The position numbers and the translations under genes are program-made. Of a stretch of 64,000 bases of DNA, positions 34,407 through 43,836 are shown piece by piece. The DNA is from Methylobacter sp. KS41 (GTDB lineage Bacteria; Pseudomonadota; Gammaproteobacteria; Methylococcales; Methylomonadaceae). A model generated the notes under the pieces. That model was not told the DNA's origin, did not search any database, and saw nothing but the letters and a program-made list of their open reading frames with translations. Position 1 is the stretch's first letter, and every line of letters begins with the position of its first letter. The DNA lies in assembly GCA_002862125.1 (NCBI GenBank), contig PHSP01000003.1, positions 1 through 64,000 of the forward strand, written 5' to 3'.

Positions 34407-36653
34407 CTATTGTTTTGTTAATGAGAAATTGACGGTTTCATTGCCTGTCATCAGCTTGAAATCCCCCAGCTCAACTATCCGCTCAAGGTCAACGCCAATA
34501 AATGACAACGCGTAAGGCGGCAAGGTAAAGTTGATCCGTTCCGTCTGGCCGGGATCAAGCTCGATTTTTTTAAACGCTTTTAATTGTTTATTGGGCCGGG
34601 TCACTGAAGCGGCAACATCGTTTAAATAAAGCAAAACCGTTTCCTTGCCTGTTAACGAGCCCGTATTTTTAACATTAACACTGACCTTGATAGCTTCGCC
34701 CTTATTAATTTTGTCTTTTTCCACTCTCAAGCCGCTGGTTTCAAATGAGGTATAGCTCAAGCCATGCCCAAACGGATACAGCGGGTTATACGTATTTTGT
34801 TCAAACGATTCGATGGGCTTGTAATCATACGGTGTAATTCCGTTGGTGCTGCGTGGATAGGAAATGGGCAATTTGCCGTTGGGGTTATAGTCGCCGTATA
34901 AAATATCGGCAATAGCCTCGCCGCCTTCCATGCCCGGCAGAAACCCCAGAATAACGCCGGGGACCTGTTCAGCAACCGGTGTAATAATTCGCGGACGGCC
35001 CTCCAAAACGACCAGAATGACCGGTTTTCCAGTTGCAATCATGGCGTTGGCAAGATCGAGTTGAGCCTGATCGAGAGTTAATGAGTCAATATTGCCTTGC
35101 GTTTCAGCGTAAGGTTTTTCACCCAGACACAGCACGATAACGTCGTGTGTTTTAGCCGCCTCAACGGTCTTTTGAAGATCGATCGGGGCGTCAAACGAAG
35201 CTCCTCCGGCATAAGTCACTTTGCCCGTGGACTTTTTTTGCAGGGCTTTAAAAATCGTCAATTTGTCACGGGGATATAAACTTTCCTGATCGCCTTGCCA
35301 GGTAATGGTCCAGCCCCCATTCAACACGCTCAACAAATTGGCGGCGGGTCCGGTCACAAGGATATTGGCGTCTTTTTTTAACGGCAGAACGTGGCCGTCA
35401 TTTTTGGCAAGCACAATCGATTCCCGGGCCGCCTGACGATTGGTTTCAATGGCCTCGGCCGTGGCAAAATTACCGGCTTCCGCCAACAGCGGTTTTGGTT
35501 CGAACAATCCGGCCTGATACTTGACCGTCAGTATTCTGGACACCGCTTCATCTATCCTGGATAACGGCACTTCTCCTGATTTGACCAATTCCAGCAGCAA
35601 CTCATAAAATGAAAAATCAAAAGGCACCATGCTCATGTCTACGCCCGCCAGTACCGCAATTTTTACCGCTTCTTTTTCCGATGCGGCGAGCTTATCACGG
35701 CTATAAAGACGTTTTATGTCCTCCCAGTCGGATACTGTAAAGCCTTTAAAACCCATCTCACCGCGCAAAATAGTGGTTAAATAATGATAGTTGGCATGTC
35801 CCGGAATGCCGTCAACTTCCGCTGAATTAACCATAACCGCCGGAGTTCCGGCTTTCACGCCCGCCTCAAACGTGGGCAAAAAATACTCGCGAAGCATTCT
35901 TTCGCCAATCCAGGCCGGGGTTCTGTCCTTGCCGTTAATTGGAAAGCTGTAACCCACATAATGCTTCAAACAAGTGGGCAGTTTATCAGCAGCCGATAAA
36001 TCGTCGCCTTGATGACCTTTTATAAAAGACGTACCCAAAACAGTTGCCAGATAAACATCTTCTCCATAGGTTTCCCACAGTCGCGGCCAAAGCGGCTGGC
36101 GGCCAATATCCATTACCGGCGAAAAATTCCATTGCAGCCCGGCAACGCGCAGTTCTCTGGCTGTGATTTCGCCTTCCTTGAAGCTCAATTCGGGATTAAA
36201 GGTAGCCGCCATGTTGATGGCTTGCGGAAACAAAACCGAGTTCTGCGTGTAATTGGCTCCATGTACGGCATCAATCCCGTAGATAACAGGAATTTTCAAG
36301 CGGGTTTTTTCGGCGGCAGCCTGCACTGTCCGCATCATTTTCCGCCATGTTTCAATGGATTGCGCTTTGTTATGCGGTGTATAAGGCGCATTTAGAATGG
36401 AACCTACATGGTGGTTTAACACAGCATCTTCCAGCTTGGCCTGATCAATTGGATTTTCCAAGTTAAGCTGCTCCGGAGCGCCAATGACAGCAAAGTCAAC
36501 CTGTGTCATCTGTCCTATTTTTTCTTCAAGCGTCATGCTTGATAGCAGATTTCTGACCTTATTTCCTATTTCCCTATTTGATTCTTGAGCATTCACAGAA
36601 CACCCCGCAATTACATATAGTGTGAAAAATAAACCGATACTTTTTATTTGCAA
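34407..36653 (-). CDS. Glycoside hydrolase family 3 beta-glucosidase, lipoprotein
   Basis: A 748-residue BglX-type enzyme. A lipoprotein signal ends at VIAGC (Cys18), so it should be membrane-anchored in the periplasm. The GH3 N-terminal TIM barrel carries IYGIDAVHG, CLKHYVGYS and the catalytic nucleophile D309 in GFTVSDWED. The C-terminal alpha/beta domain and a fibronectin type III-like domain (about 665-735) complete the usual layout. It cleaves terminal beta-glucosides. The next gene is a FucP-like sugar symporter, forming a small saccharide-utilisation unit that is unexpected if this is a methanotroph. Confidence 0.93.
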   Translation of the reverse strand: MQIKSIGLFFTLYVIAGCSVNAQESNREIGNKVRNLLSSMTLEEKIGQMTQVDFAVIGAPEQLNLENPIDQAKLEDAVLNHHVGSILNAPYTPHNKAQSIETWRKMMRTVQAAAEKTRLKIPVIYGIDAVHGANYTQNSVLFPQAINMAATFNPELSFKEGEITARELRVAGLQWNFSPVMDIGRQPLWPRLWETYGEDVYLATVLGTSFIKGHQGDDLSAADKLPTCLKHYVGYSFPINGKDRTPAWIGERMLREYFLPTFEAGVKAGTPAVMVNSAEVDGIPGHANYHYLTTILRGEMGFKGFTVSDWEDIKRLYSRDKLAASEKEAVKIAVLAGVDMSMVPFDFSFYELLLELVKSGEVPLSRIDEAVSRILTVKYQAGLFEPKPLLAEAGNFATAEAIETNRQAARESIVLAKNDGHVLPLKKDANILVTGPAANLLSVLNGGWTITWQGDQESLYPRDKLTIFKALQKKSTGKVTYAGGASFDAPIDLQKTVEAAKTHDVIVLCLGEKPYAETQGNIDSLTLDQAQLDLANAMIATGKPVILVVLEGRPRIITPVAEQVPGVILGFLPGMEGGEAIADILYGDYNPNGKLPISYPRSTNGITPYDYKPIESFEQNTYNPLYPFGHGLSYTSFETSGLRVEKDKINKGEAIKVSVNVKNTGSLTGKETVLLYLNDVAASVTRPNKQLKAFKKIELDPGQTERINFTLPPYALSFIGVDLERIVELGDFKLMTGNETVNFSLTKQ

Positions 36654-37248
36654 TTTGTTTTCTCTAATAAATTTTTGCGATCCAAAATCCGAAGTTTATG
36701 TTGCCTCGGATAGAGAACAGTTATAGTGTTTTCCATATCCATGAGCGCACAAAGTATAACATCGCCGGTCCCGTCATCAACATCTGATCGGCAATGAAAT
36801 AGGACTCCGCCAGAAAACCCGACTCTGAAATTTTCGGCGCAATAAGTTGCGCCTGCTTTCCATATTAAGCGCTCTATAAAGTTTTGAATTTTCTGGAATT
36901 TGCATTCACGGACAGACTACTGGCGTTGCCGTAAAATCCACCCCCCCCCCTCATTTTTATGTTATCTGGATACTCAAAAGAGCTGGAACAGTAAGTACAA
37001 GAAATCATTGTCCGCTTGCCGGAAAAAACAAAAGGAAGCGTGCAGCCAGTGAAGCCCTTAAACTTTGGTAGCTACGTCAAAAGCAAGGAGTTAAAGAGGA
37101 AGCCACCGTTAGGCATGTCAATTGTAACGCCCAGTTTGAGCATCCCGGCCATCCGGCAGGATTATGGAACAGCGGGTAATCCCATCAGAGTGTTGATACC
37201 AAGAAAAACGATCTGTCGGGTAATATCCACCGAAAGAGATTTCCTGAG
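36654..37248. other. Gene-free region with a C10 tract
   Basis: About 600 bp between the GH3 gene (divergent) and the 3' end of the TIGR04073 gene. It contains a run of ten C's (36941-36950). A plus-strand frame (37016-37273) has no ribosome site or recognisable domain and overlaps the 3' end of the TIGR04073 gene, so it is not called. The rest shows no structure I can name. Confidence 0.55.
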
Positions 37249-37869
37249 TTATTTCTGCATTTTATTGTTATAGAGCATGTCCGGATTTTTGTTGAGTTCT
37301 TGGTTGTATTGACTGGAACGATCAACTACCTGCGCCTTTGGCGGCGTCGCCACTACAGTTGGCACAGGCCGCGGGACTGGAGCCTTAATGACAGGTTGAT
37401 CTGTCTTTTTGGTGGTATCCAGCCGAAACACTTCACCATAACCGGTGTCTGCATCAAAATCATCCCAGATATACACGGGGTATACAATCGGCTTGGTAGG
37501 CAATGGTATGGTAATAAAATCAGCAATGCCGCAACCTGTCCGCCCCAGGGTATTAACCAGACCTTTCAGGAATCCGCCAAATACGCCATAAAAGAAATTG
37601 CTTTGATTCATTGTGTTAATGATATTTTTGGGCAACTCCAGTGGACTCGTAGTCATATTGGCGAAGGCATTGAGTGCTTTATTGGCGACCTTTTCACCAT
37701 AGGATTGCTCTAGCGGATTATCATTGTTACCGATAGGGGGGAAGGTTCTGTTCATGCCGGCAGTACCGTCATAAACCTGCTGCTGCATATCGGCCAGTAT
37801 CACCTGCGTATAGACCATAAACAGGGAAGAGAAAAGAAGGAAAACATAAAAACGATTGAATTTAGTCAT
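37249..37869 (-). CDS. Exosortase system-associated protein, TIGR04073 family
   Basis: About 206 residues from the ATG at 37869, chosen because AGGA lies 6 bp upstream and a signal peptide (FYVFLLFSSLFMVYTQVILA) begins there; the longer frame adds 20 hydrophilic residues. The central part, ANKALNAFANMTTSPLELPKNI and GFLKGLVNTLGRTGCGIADFITIPLP, matches TIGR04073, a family found with exosortase/PEP-CTERM systems. It is probably periplasmic or outer-membrane associated. No exosortase gene or PEP-CTERM substrate is in the window. The C-terminus is rich in Pro, Gln and Asn and is probably disordered. Confidence 0.8.
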   Translation of the reverse strand: MTKFNRFYVFLLFSSLFMVYTQVILADMQQQVYDGTAGMNRTFPPIGNNDNPLEQSYGEKVANKALNAFANMTTSPLELPKNIINTMNQSNFFYGVFGGFLKGLVNTLGRTGCGIADFITIPLPTKPIVYPVYIWDDFDADTGYGEVFRLDTTKKTDQPVIKAPVPRPVPTVVATPPKAQVVDRSSQYNQELNKNPDMLYNNKMQK

Positions 37870-38217
37870 ATCAAATCCTGCGGGCATGTTAATGGGTTGG
37901 CTTTTGTTATTGATCGGGTTTATGTGCAATCAGGTTGGTAAATATAGCTGAGCCCGTAGAATCTACGCTCAAACCATGGATATCTAAAGATTTCGCAATG
38001 CCGTCACTGGATTGGTTGCACATCAGGTTATTCTGTTCAGACACCCTTCGGGATAGTGCAAATCAGTTCCAGGCAGATTCATGCCGGACCCCTTATAAAG
38101 CGATGCGAATCCAGGCGCCATGGATGAATTAAGCAAGCCCATACATGGCGCGGATATCTGCTTTTCCCGGCGGGCATGGCGATTTCTGCATGCTCGATTT
38201 ATTTCACATAAATCTAT

Positions 38218-40497
38218 TTACTTTTTCAGCGCCTTTGCAAAAGCGTTAGCCATCAAACCCTGGGCTGGCGCTTGTTGTTTGGCCTTATTGGCTGGCTTTT
38301 GGCTAGTATTTCGGCCGGATCTGGCTTCAACTGCTTCTGTACTGGTTTTCATGGTTAAGGAAATGCGCTTGCGCTCAATATCCACTTCCAGTACTGTAAC
38401 TTTTACCATGTCGCCGGTTTTTACTGCGTCTCTGGGATCTTTGATAAAGGTATCAGACAAATGAGAGATATGCACCAGGCCATCCTGATGCACGCCAATA
38501 TCAACAAATGCGCCAAAGTTAGCAACATTGGTAACAACGCCGTCCAGCCTCATGCCAGGTTCAAGGTCGGATATTTTTTCGATGCCTGCTTTAAACTCCA
38601 CGCTTTTAAATTCCGGCCTGGGATCTCGCCCGGGCTTTTCCAGTTCTTGTAGAATATCAGTAACCGTCGGCAGACCAAAATGTTCATTGGTATAGTTTGC
38701 GGGATCAAGAGTGCGTAAAAAGCCGCTCTGACCAATAAGATCACGGATAGACTTTTCCGTGCCGGCAATAATAGCTTCAACTACGGGATAAGCTTCGGGA
38801 TGAACCGCAGAGGCGTCCAGCGGGTTGTCGCCATTCATGATGCGCAGGAATCCCGCAGCCTGTTCATAAGCTTTGTCACCCAGTCTGGGTACTTTTTTCA
38901 ATTGCTTGCGGTTAACAAATGGACCGTTCTCATTGCGGAAGGCTACGATATTTTCACTCACGCTGGCTGACAGGCCGGATACCTGTTTTAACAAGGACAC
39001 GGACGCCGTGTTTACATCAACACCAACTGCATTCACGCAATCCTCAACGATGGCATCAAGTCCTTTCGCCAATTGAAATTGATTGACATCATGCTGATAT
39101 TGACCCACGCCAATGGATTTGGGATCAATTTTAACCAGTTCCGCGAGCGGATCCTGCAAGCGTCTGGCGATAGAAACCGCGCCGCGCAGCGACACATCCA
39201 AACCGGGAAATTCTTTAGCCGCGAGTTCGGATGCAGAATAAACCGATGCGCCCGCTTCTGAAACCGTAATTTTAGTAAACTTAAGTTCGCCATGCCGCTT
39301 CATAACATCCGCCACCAGTTGATCGGTTTCCCTGGAGCCTGTGCCATTGCCAATGCTGACCAGATCAACTCGGTGCTTTTGTATTAGTTTTGCCAATGTG
39401 GCTATTGACTCATCCCATTGTTTGCGCGGCGGGTGCGGGTAAATAGTCTCGGTGTCCAGCAGTTTCCCGGTAGGATCGACGATAGCAACCTTAACACCGG
39501 TGCGTATGCCAGGGTCCAGCCCCATCGTGGCTTTCGGGCCGGCAGGCGCAGCCAAAAGCAAATCCCTTAAATTACTGGCAAAAACCCGGATGGCTTCCAG
39601 TTCAGCCGCTTCGCGCAATTTTAGCTTTAAGTCCAGATCAATGCGGGTGAACAGCTTGATTTTCCAGGCAAGGCGGGCCGTTTCCGCCAGCCAGGCATCG
39701 GCCGGTTTTGAAATATCGTTAATATCAAGATGCCGGGCGACAAACCGGGCGCAAAGGTCATGTTCTTGTTTGTCGTCCGCGCCGGGTTTTAGCGTTATTG
39801 ACAATAAATCCTCATTACGCCCCCGAAACAAAGCTAACGCCCGGTGCGAAGGAATTTTGTTGATTGCTTCCTGATAATCGAAATAATCCTTGAATTTTCC
39901 GGCAGTCTGTTCTTTTCCTGTAACGACGGCGGCGTGAATAAGCCCTTTTTGCCATACCTGTTCGCGCAGTTCGGCCAATAATGCCGCATCCTCAGAAATG
40001 CGTTCCATGATGATTTGCCGCGCGCCTTCCAGGGCGGCGACAGTATCCGGCACGCCCCTGTCTGAATCTATATAACTGGCGGCGATGTGTTCCGGAATCA
40101 GACTGCGGTCATCCAGGATTGCATTAGCCAGCGGCTCAAGTCCCGCTTCACGGGCAATCTGGGCTTTGGTCCGCCGTTTGGGTTTGTAGGGCAAGTACAA
40201 ATCTTCAAGCAGGGTTTTGGTGTCGGCCTCGTTAATGGCCTTTTCAAGTTCAGGCGTCAGTTTGTCTTGCGAGCTGATGCTATCCAGAATGGTTTTTCGC
40301 CGTTCGTTTAGTTCACGTAAATAGCTTAAACGTTCTTCCAGCTGTCTTAATTGCGTATCATCCAGACCGCCGGTCACTTCTTTGCGGTAGCGGGAAATAA
40401 AAGGTACGGTAGCTCCATCATCAAGCAATTCTACCGCTGCGCTGACTTGTTTCCTATTAACAGATAATTCTTCGGCAATGCGTTGGATTACGTCCAT
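38218..40497 (-). CDS. tex: Tex family RNA-binding transcription accessory protein
   Basis: A 759-residue nucleic-acid-binding protein. The N-terminal helical region, YqgF-like RNase H fold (about 325-450, MGLDPGIRTGVKVAIVD), helix-hairpin-helix domain (DVNTASVSLLKQVSGL, about 495-560) and C-terminal S1 domain (about 645-715, GMRLDGVVTNVANFGAFVDIG) occur in the usual order. Tex binds RNA and the transcription machinery; the ruvC-like fold is usually inactive. A charged Gln/Lys/Ala tail follows. It is a single-gene unit with about 300 bp free upstream. Confidence 0.95.
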   Translation of the reverse strand: MDVIQRIAEELSVNRKQVSAAVELLDDGATVPFISRYRKEVTGGLDDTQLRQLEERLSYLRELNERRKTILDSISSQDKLTPELEKAINEADTKTLLEDLYLPYKPKRRTKAQIAREAGLEPLANAILDDRSLIPEHIAASYIDSDRGVPDTVAALEGARQIIMERISEDAALLAELREQVWQKGLIHAAVVTGKEQTAGKFKDYFDYQEAINKIPSHRALALFRGRNEDLLSITLKPGADDKQEHDLCARFVARHLDINDISKPADAWLAETARLAWKIKLFTRIDLDLKLKLREAAELEAIRVFASNLRDLLLAAPAGPKATMGLDPGIRTGVKVAIVDPTGKLLDTETIYPHPPRKQWDESIATLAKLIQKHRVDLVSIGNGTGSRETDQLVADVMKRHGELKFTKITVSEAGASVYSASELAAKEFPGLDVSLRGAVSIARRLQDPLAELVKIDPKSIGVGQYQHDVNQFQLAKGLDAIVEDCVNAVGVDVNTASVSLLKQVSGLSASVSENIVAFRNENGPFVNRKQLKKVPRLGDKAYEQAAGFLRIMNGDNPLDASAVHPEAYPVVEAIIAGTEKSIRDLIGQSGFLRTLDPANYTNEHFGLPTVTDILQELEKPGRDPRPEFKSVEFKAGIEKISDLEPGMRLDGVVTNVANFGAFVDIGVHQDGLVHISHLSDTFIKDPRDAVKTGDMVKVTVLEVDIERKRISLTMKTSTEAVEARSGRNTSQKPANKAKQQAPAQGLMANAFAKALKK

Positions 40498-40798
40498 TTC
40501 TCAAGTTCTTGTACGGGTTCAAAAGGAGCTATTGTAGCAGTTGGATGACGGTTTCTTCAGAATTGTTGGGGTCATGCGCATTGGATACGTTGAGAGTTTC
40601 GTTCGAGCGCCAGTTAATTTTTAGCCGGCTTTCCCGGACAGCCTGGCTATCACCTTCAAATAACGATCTAACCAGACACTATGTTCAGTTCATATTAAGT
40701 CTTCAGGATACAGAATATTTTCTAATAACTCGGATTAAGCATGATCGAGTTGCTGGACCGGTTAATCATTTATTAAATGGTCTCCATTGGAGGGGATA
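40498..40798. other. Gene-free region between tex and the glycine-zipper gene
   Basis: About 300 bp separating divergent genes. It probably holds both promoters. I see no repeat, RNA gene or coding frame with domain support. Confidence 0.5.
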
Positions 40799-41167
40799 GT
40801 GAAAAAATTAGTGCTTTTGATATGGTTATTTACAGTAGCGATGTCTTATTCGTCATACGCATCCGCTGACGATGATGATTACTATGACCGCGATGACGGC
40901 TATCGCAATTTTCAACCCGGAGGCGGCTATATTCGTGAAGAGATTATTTATTACCCGCAGCCGCCAGTTCAATATTATGCCCCGCCGCCTCAGGTCAATT
41001 ATTATTACCCGCAACCACCGCCAAATGCGTATTATGACCAGCGTTCTCCACAAGGTTTAATGGGTGGGATGCTTGGCAGCGCTTTAGGGTATGAAATGGG
41101 TCAGGGGAATCCTATTGGGGCGGGATTAGGCGCGGCAGTCGGTTCGTATATGGGAAATGGTTGGTAA
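40799..41167 (+). CDS. Secreted protein with C-terminal glycine-zipper repeat
   Basis: A 122-residue envelope protein. The start is the GTG at 40799, preceded by a perfect GGAGGGG ribosome site; an upstream ATG at 40787 lies inside that site. A signal peptide (KKLVLLIWLFTVAMSYSSYASA) leads into an Asp/Tyr-rich segment, a Pro/Tyr/Gln-rich linker and a C-terminal glycine zipper (GGMLGSALGYEMG, GAGLGAAVGSYMG) typical of outer-membrane small proteins. It overlaps the following lipoprotein frame by a few bases, so the pair is one operon. Function is unknown. Confidence 0.75.
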   Translation: MKKLVLLIWLFTVAMSYSSYASADDDDYYDRDDGYRNFQPGGGYIREEIIYYPQPPVQYYAPPPQVNYYYPQPPPNAYYDQRSPQGLMGGMLGSALGYEMGQGNPIGAGLGAAVGSYMGNGW

Positions 41168-41171
41168 GAGC

Positions 41172-41453
41172 ATGTATATTATCCGAGTTCGTTCGATAGC
41201 GGGAATCTTTATTCTTACCTTAATGAGCGGCTGCGTTGGCTACTCTTACCCGTATGGAAACTATGGCTATGGAAGTTATCAAGCGAATCAAGCTTTTGGC
41301 GTCCGCTACCCCGGTCAAGCGCAGTATGGAAACTATGGTTATAGAAGTTATCAGCAATATCAGCCTCATCGTGAATATGGGGAATACCGCGAACATGGAT
41401 ATAATCGTGGAGGCGGGGGTTATGGTCAGTACCGGCGGCATGATAATGATTGA
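41172..41453 (+). CDS. Small Gly/Tyr/Arg-rich lipoprotein
   Basis: About 93 residues from the ATG at 41172; an in-frame ATG at 41157 is also possible and lies within the previous gene. A lipobox LMSGC marks a lipoprotein signal, so the mature protein should be lipid-anchored. The body consists of low-complexity repeats of Tyr-Gly-Asn-Tyr-Gly and Tyr-Arg-Ser-Tyr-Gln type, ending in Gly-rich and charged residues. Such composition is seen in surface or matrix proteins but gives no specific function. It follows the glycine-zipper gene, with which it overlaps or touches. Confidence 0.6.
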   Translation: MYIIRVRSIAGIFILTLMSGCVGYSYPYGNYGYGSYQANQAFGVRYPGQAQYGNYGYRSYQQYQPHREYGEYREHGYNRGGGGYGQYRRHDND

Positions 41454-41762
41454 TTAATGACAGGGAGCTTTTTCAAATCATTTAACAGATAACCCGGATG
41501 CGGCCTGAATAAGTGAACCGGAAAAAAGCTGCCAATATTTGCCTCTATACCGTAGGATTTGTCCTGTCCTGTATGACGCTCGGGAACTCCTGAACAATGT
41601 TCTCGTCATTATAGCGGCAATAATCATCATGTCATTTTTCGCTGCTGAAACCGGACCGGTGAAAAATTTCAGAAGGTATGCAATTTAATGGTTTTACTGC
41701 TCATTCGTTAGCGTATTTTTAAGCCATTTCCTGACCCTAATTCTTAAAAGAGAGTAACAAGC
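41454..41762. other. Gene-free region upstream of the Nif11-DUF4407 gene
   Basis: About 310 bp with no supported coding frame. An AGAGAG ribosome site lies just before the next start. No strong hairpin or repeat is visible. Confidence 0.5.
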
Positions 41763-43406
41763 ATGTCGCTTGGAGAAGTGCAGCGTTTTTATCAGAGAAT
41801 CCAGCATGACGCCGGTTTTTTTCAGCTTTTTACTAAAGCTTTACAAGCGATCCCCAATGAATATCGAGACCAAACCCTTGATAATTTTGCCAAGGAACAT
41901 GGCTTTGATTTTTCCATGGACGAATTTAAGCATTTTACAGAAACGCTTGAAAATTCGGATGTAAATAATAACTTACCTGAAGCCAAACTTTCGGTTAATA
42001 AACTCGAAAGACTATTTATTTGGCTATCAGGAGTCAGTCCCAAAATTTTGGCGACGTGCCCGGAATCAGAACAAAAGAAACATGCCGCACTCGGTGGAAC
42101 CGTTTTAATTCCAGCCCTGTTGGCGATTGTTACTGCGTCGTTTTTGCTCTACACCTTAAACTTTAGTATCTATGCCATAGTCCCCGTAGCACTCTTATGG
42201 TCATGCATGATTTTGCTGATGGATAGAGCATTATTGGCGACTTACCGGAAAGGCTTTTCTTTTTTGGGCAAGCTCGGACAATTTTCCTTAAGATTTTCAA
42301 TTGCTTTGCTCATTGCTGTAACTGTCGCTCACCCGGTTGTCCTGCTTTTGTTCAGCGAACGCATTGATGCGGCTTATAACGAAGGCCGCATTAAATCCGA
42401 ACGCAATAAATTGGCCCTGGAGTGCGATCTAAAAAATCCCCAAAGCGAACTTAGCTTGCTGGATGAAAAAATGGTCATGCTTCGCAACGAATTAAAAAAC
42501 AGCAATCAACTTTTTGAACCTGCCATTTGTAACAGCACGCCAATTTCAAGCCAGGCGGAAGCGCCTGCTATTGAAAAGCTGAGCCAGGAGGTGGAAGTTC
42601 TAAAAGCCAAAAAAATACAGGCCGACCAGGATGTTGCATTATTTATTGCCAACGCCGAGAAAGAAAAACAAGGAACTCCAGGCAGTGGTTTCACCGGCGT
42701 TCGCGGTTGCAAAAAAGGCACGCAATGCAAAAAATGGTTGAGTCAGGCAAGTGACCGTAAAGATGATAGTATCAGGATAGGTAAAGAAATTGTTGGGTTA
42801 GAGGAGCAAATAGGCCAGCTTAACGAGAAAATTGCAAACCAATTAATCGAAGCTAATCAAGCCTCAAAAAAACAATGCGAGAAAGAACGCGACGAATTAA
42901 AAGCGACTCGTATAAAACAACACGATTTGGATCAAAAGAGCATCGAGTCGCTGAGCGGCCAGCAAAACCTCATGAGCCGTCGTTGCGCGGAAAAAGAGGC
43001 CATCATTACCCATTTAAAGCCTGATATATTGACCCAAACAGAAATACTCACGCAACTGATTTTCCCTAATCACACTGTTTCCTGGCACAACTTACTGGTT
43101 TTTTTGATTTTTATGCTGTTGTTTTTGTCCATCGACATGTTGGCGGTAGTGCTAAAGATGGCGCGGGTCGGCGTCTATGAAACAAAGGTCGATATGATAG
43201 AAACCCGGAACTTATTACTGGATTTTATCAATCAACGTCATCAGACAGTAAGGCAGTTTTCTGAACTTGCAAGCCGGGAACAAACCATTATTGAGCATTT
43301 AAAGGTCAATATGCTCAAACAGGATCTGGATGAAAACTTTAAGAGTCTGATTCGTTCATTTACTCAATCAGACCGGCACAAGGTCGATAACTTTTTCAAG
43401 GATTAG
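41763..43406 (+). CDS. Nif11-like N-terminal domain fused to DUF4407 membrane protein
   Basis: A 547-residue protein. Residues 1-62 resemble the Nif11 domain: MSLGEVQRFYQRIQHDAGFF, then a linker and FAKEHGFDFSMDEFKHFTETL, a domain best known from nitrile-hydratase-like (NHLP) natural-product leader peptides. The remainder fits DUF4407: membrane helices at about 112-131, 136-154 and 175-196, a long coiled-coil region (about 210-420) with a Cys-containing GCKKGTQCKKW segment, and a fourth helix at about 442-463. The C-terminal part contains charged helices. Function is unknown. It is a single-gene unit before a diguanylate cyclase. Confidence 0.7.
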   Translation: MSLGEVQRFYQRIQHDAGFFQLFTKALQAIPNEYRDQTLDNFAKEHGFDFSMDEFKHFTETLENSDVNNNLPEAKLSVNKLERLFIWLSGVSPKILATCPESEQKKHAALGGTVLIPALLAIVTASFLLYTLNFSIYAIVPVALLWSCMILLMDRALLATYRKGFSFLGKLGQFSLRFSIALLIAVTVAHPVVLLLFSERIDAAYNEGRIKSERNKLALECDLKNPQSELSLLDEKMVMLRNELKNSNQLFEPAICNSTPISSQAEAPAIEKLSQEVEVLKAKKIQADQDVALFIANAEKEKQGTPGSGFTGVRGCKKGTQCKKWLSQASDRKDDSIRIGKEIVGLEEQIGQLNEKIANQLIEANQASKKQCEKERDELKATRIKQHDLDQKSIESLSGQQNLMSRRCAEKEAIITHLKPDILTQTEILTQLIFPNHTVSWHNLLVFLIFMLLFLSIDMLAVVLKMARVGVYETKVDMIETRNLLLDFINQRHQTVRQFSELASREQTIIEHLKVNMLKQDLDENFKSLIRSFTQSDRHKVDNFFKD

Positions 43407-43836
43407 TATTTTTGGCCGGAAATTTAACTGGAGGAGTTTTGCAGAAGCCAGCCTTGATACTGCAATTAAATTTCCAATGCAAATGGTAAAATCGACCGCT
43501 CTATTTCGTTAGAATCCGGCGTTATCATTTTTTAGTAACCGGAAACAGATTGGAAACCAATTCGCTGATTATAACGGTTCTTCTGCGCCGGTTTAAATTG
43601 GCTTCTGTTCAACTTATTTAATCGTCATTCCTTAGCGGCCCGGTTGCGCCAGCGGGTTTCACCCCTGGCTCTCAAAAAAACGCAACACAAGCCAATTTTA
43701 TCCCTTATTTCATTTCACTCTGCACTGGCTTGTCTAACACCGGACATATTTTTCATTAAATGTTAAAATGCTAAAAAGCAAAGATTGACCTGCTATTACT
43801 CTCTATTGCCCAATCCATCAATCGGGAAACTTCGCT
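43407..43836. other. Gene-free region before diguanylate cyclase
   Basis: About 430 bp. A GGAGGAG-like stretch near 43431 is not followed by a credible frame. No terminal repeats are seen. It probably holds the promoter of the downstream gene. Confidence 0.5.

Noticed and set aside
36901-37249. Possible group II intron or reverse transcriptase remnant
   Set aside because: A few phrases hinted at this, but no catalytic motif or intron domain could be found.
37016-37273. 85-codon plus-strand frame in the GH3-TIGR04073 gap
   Set aside because: No ribosome site or domain, and it overlaps the 3' end of the TIGR04073 gene.
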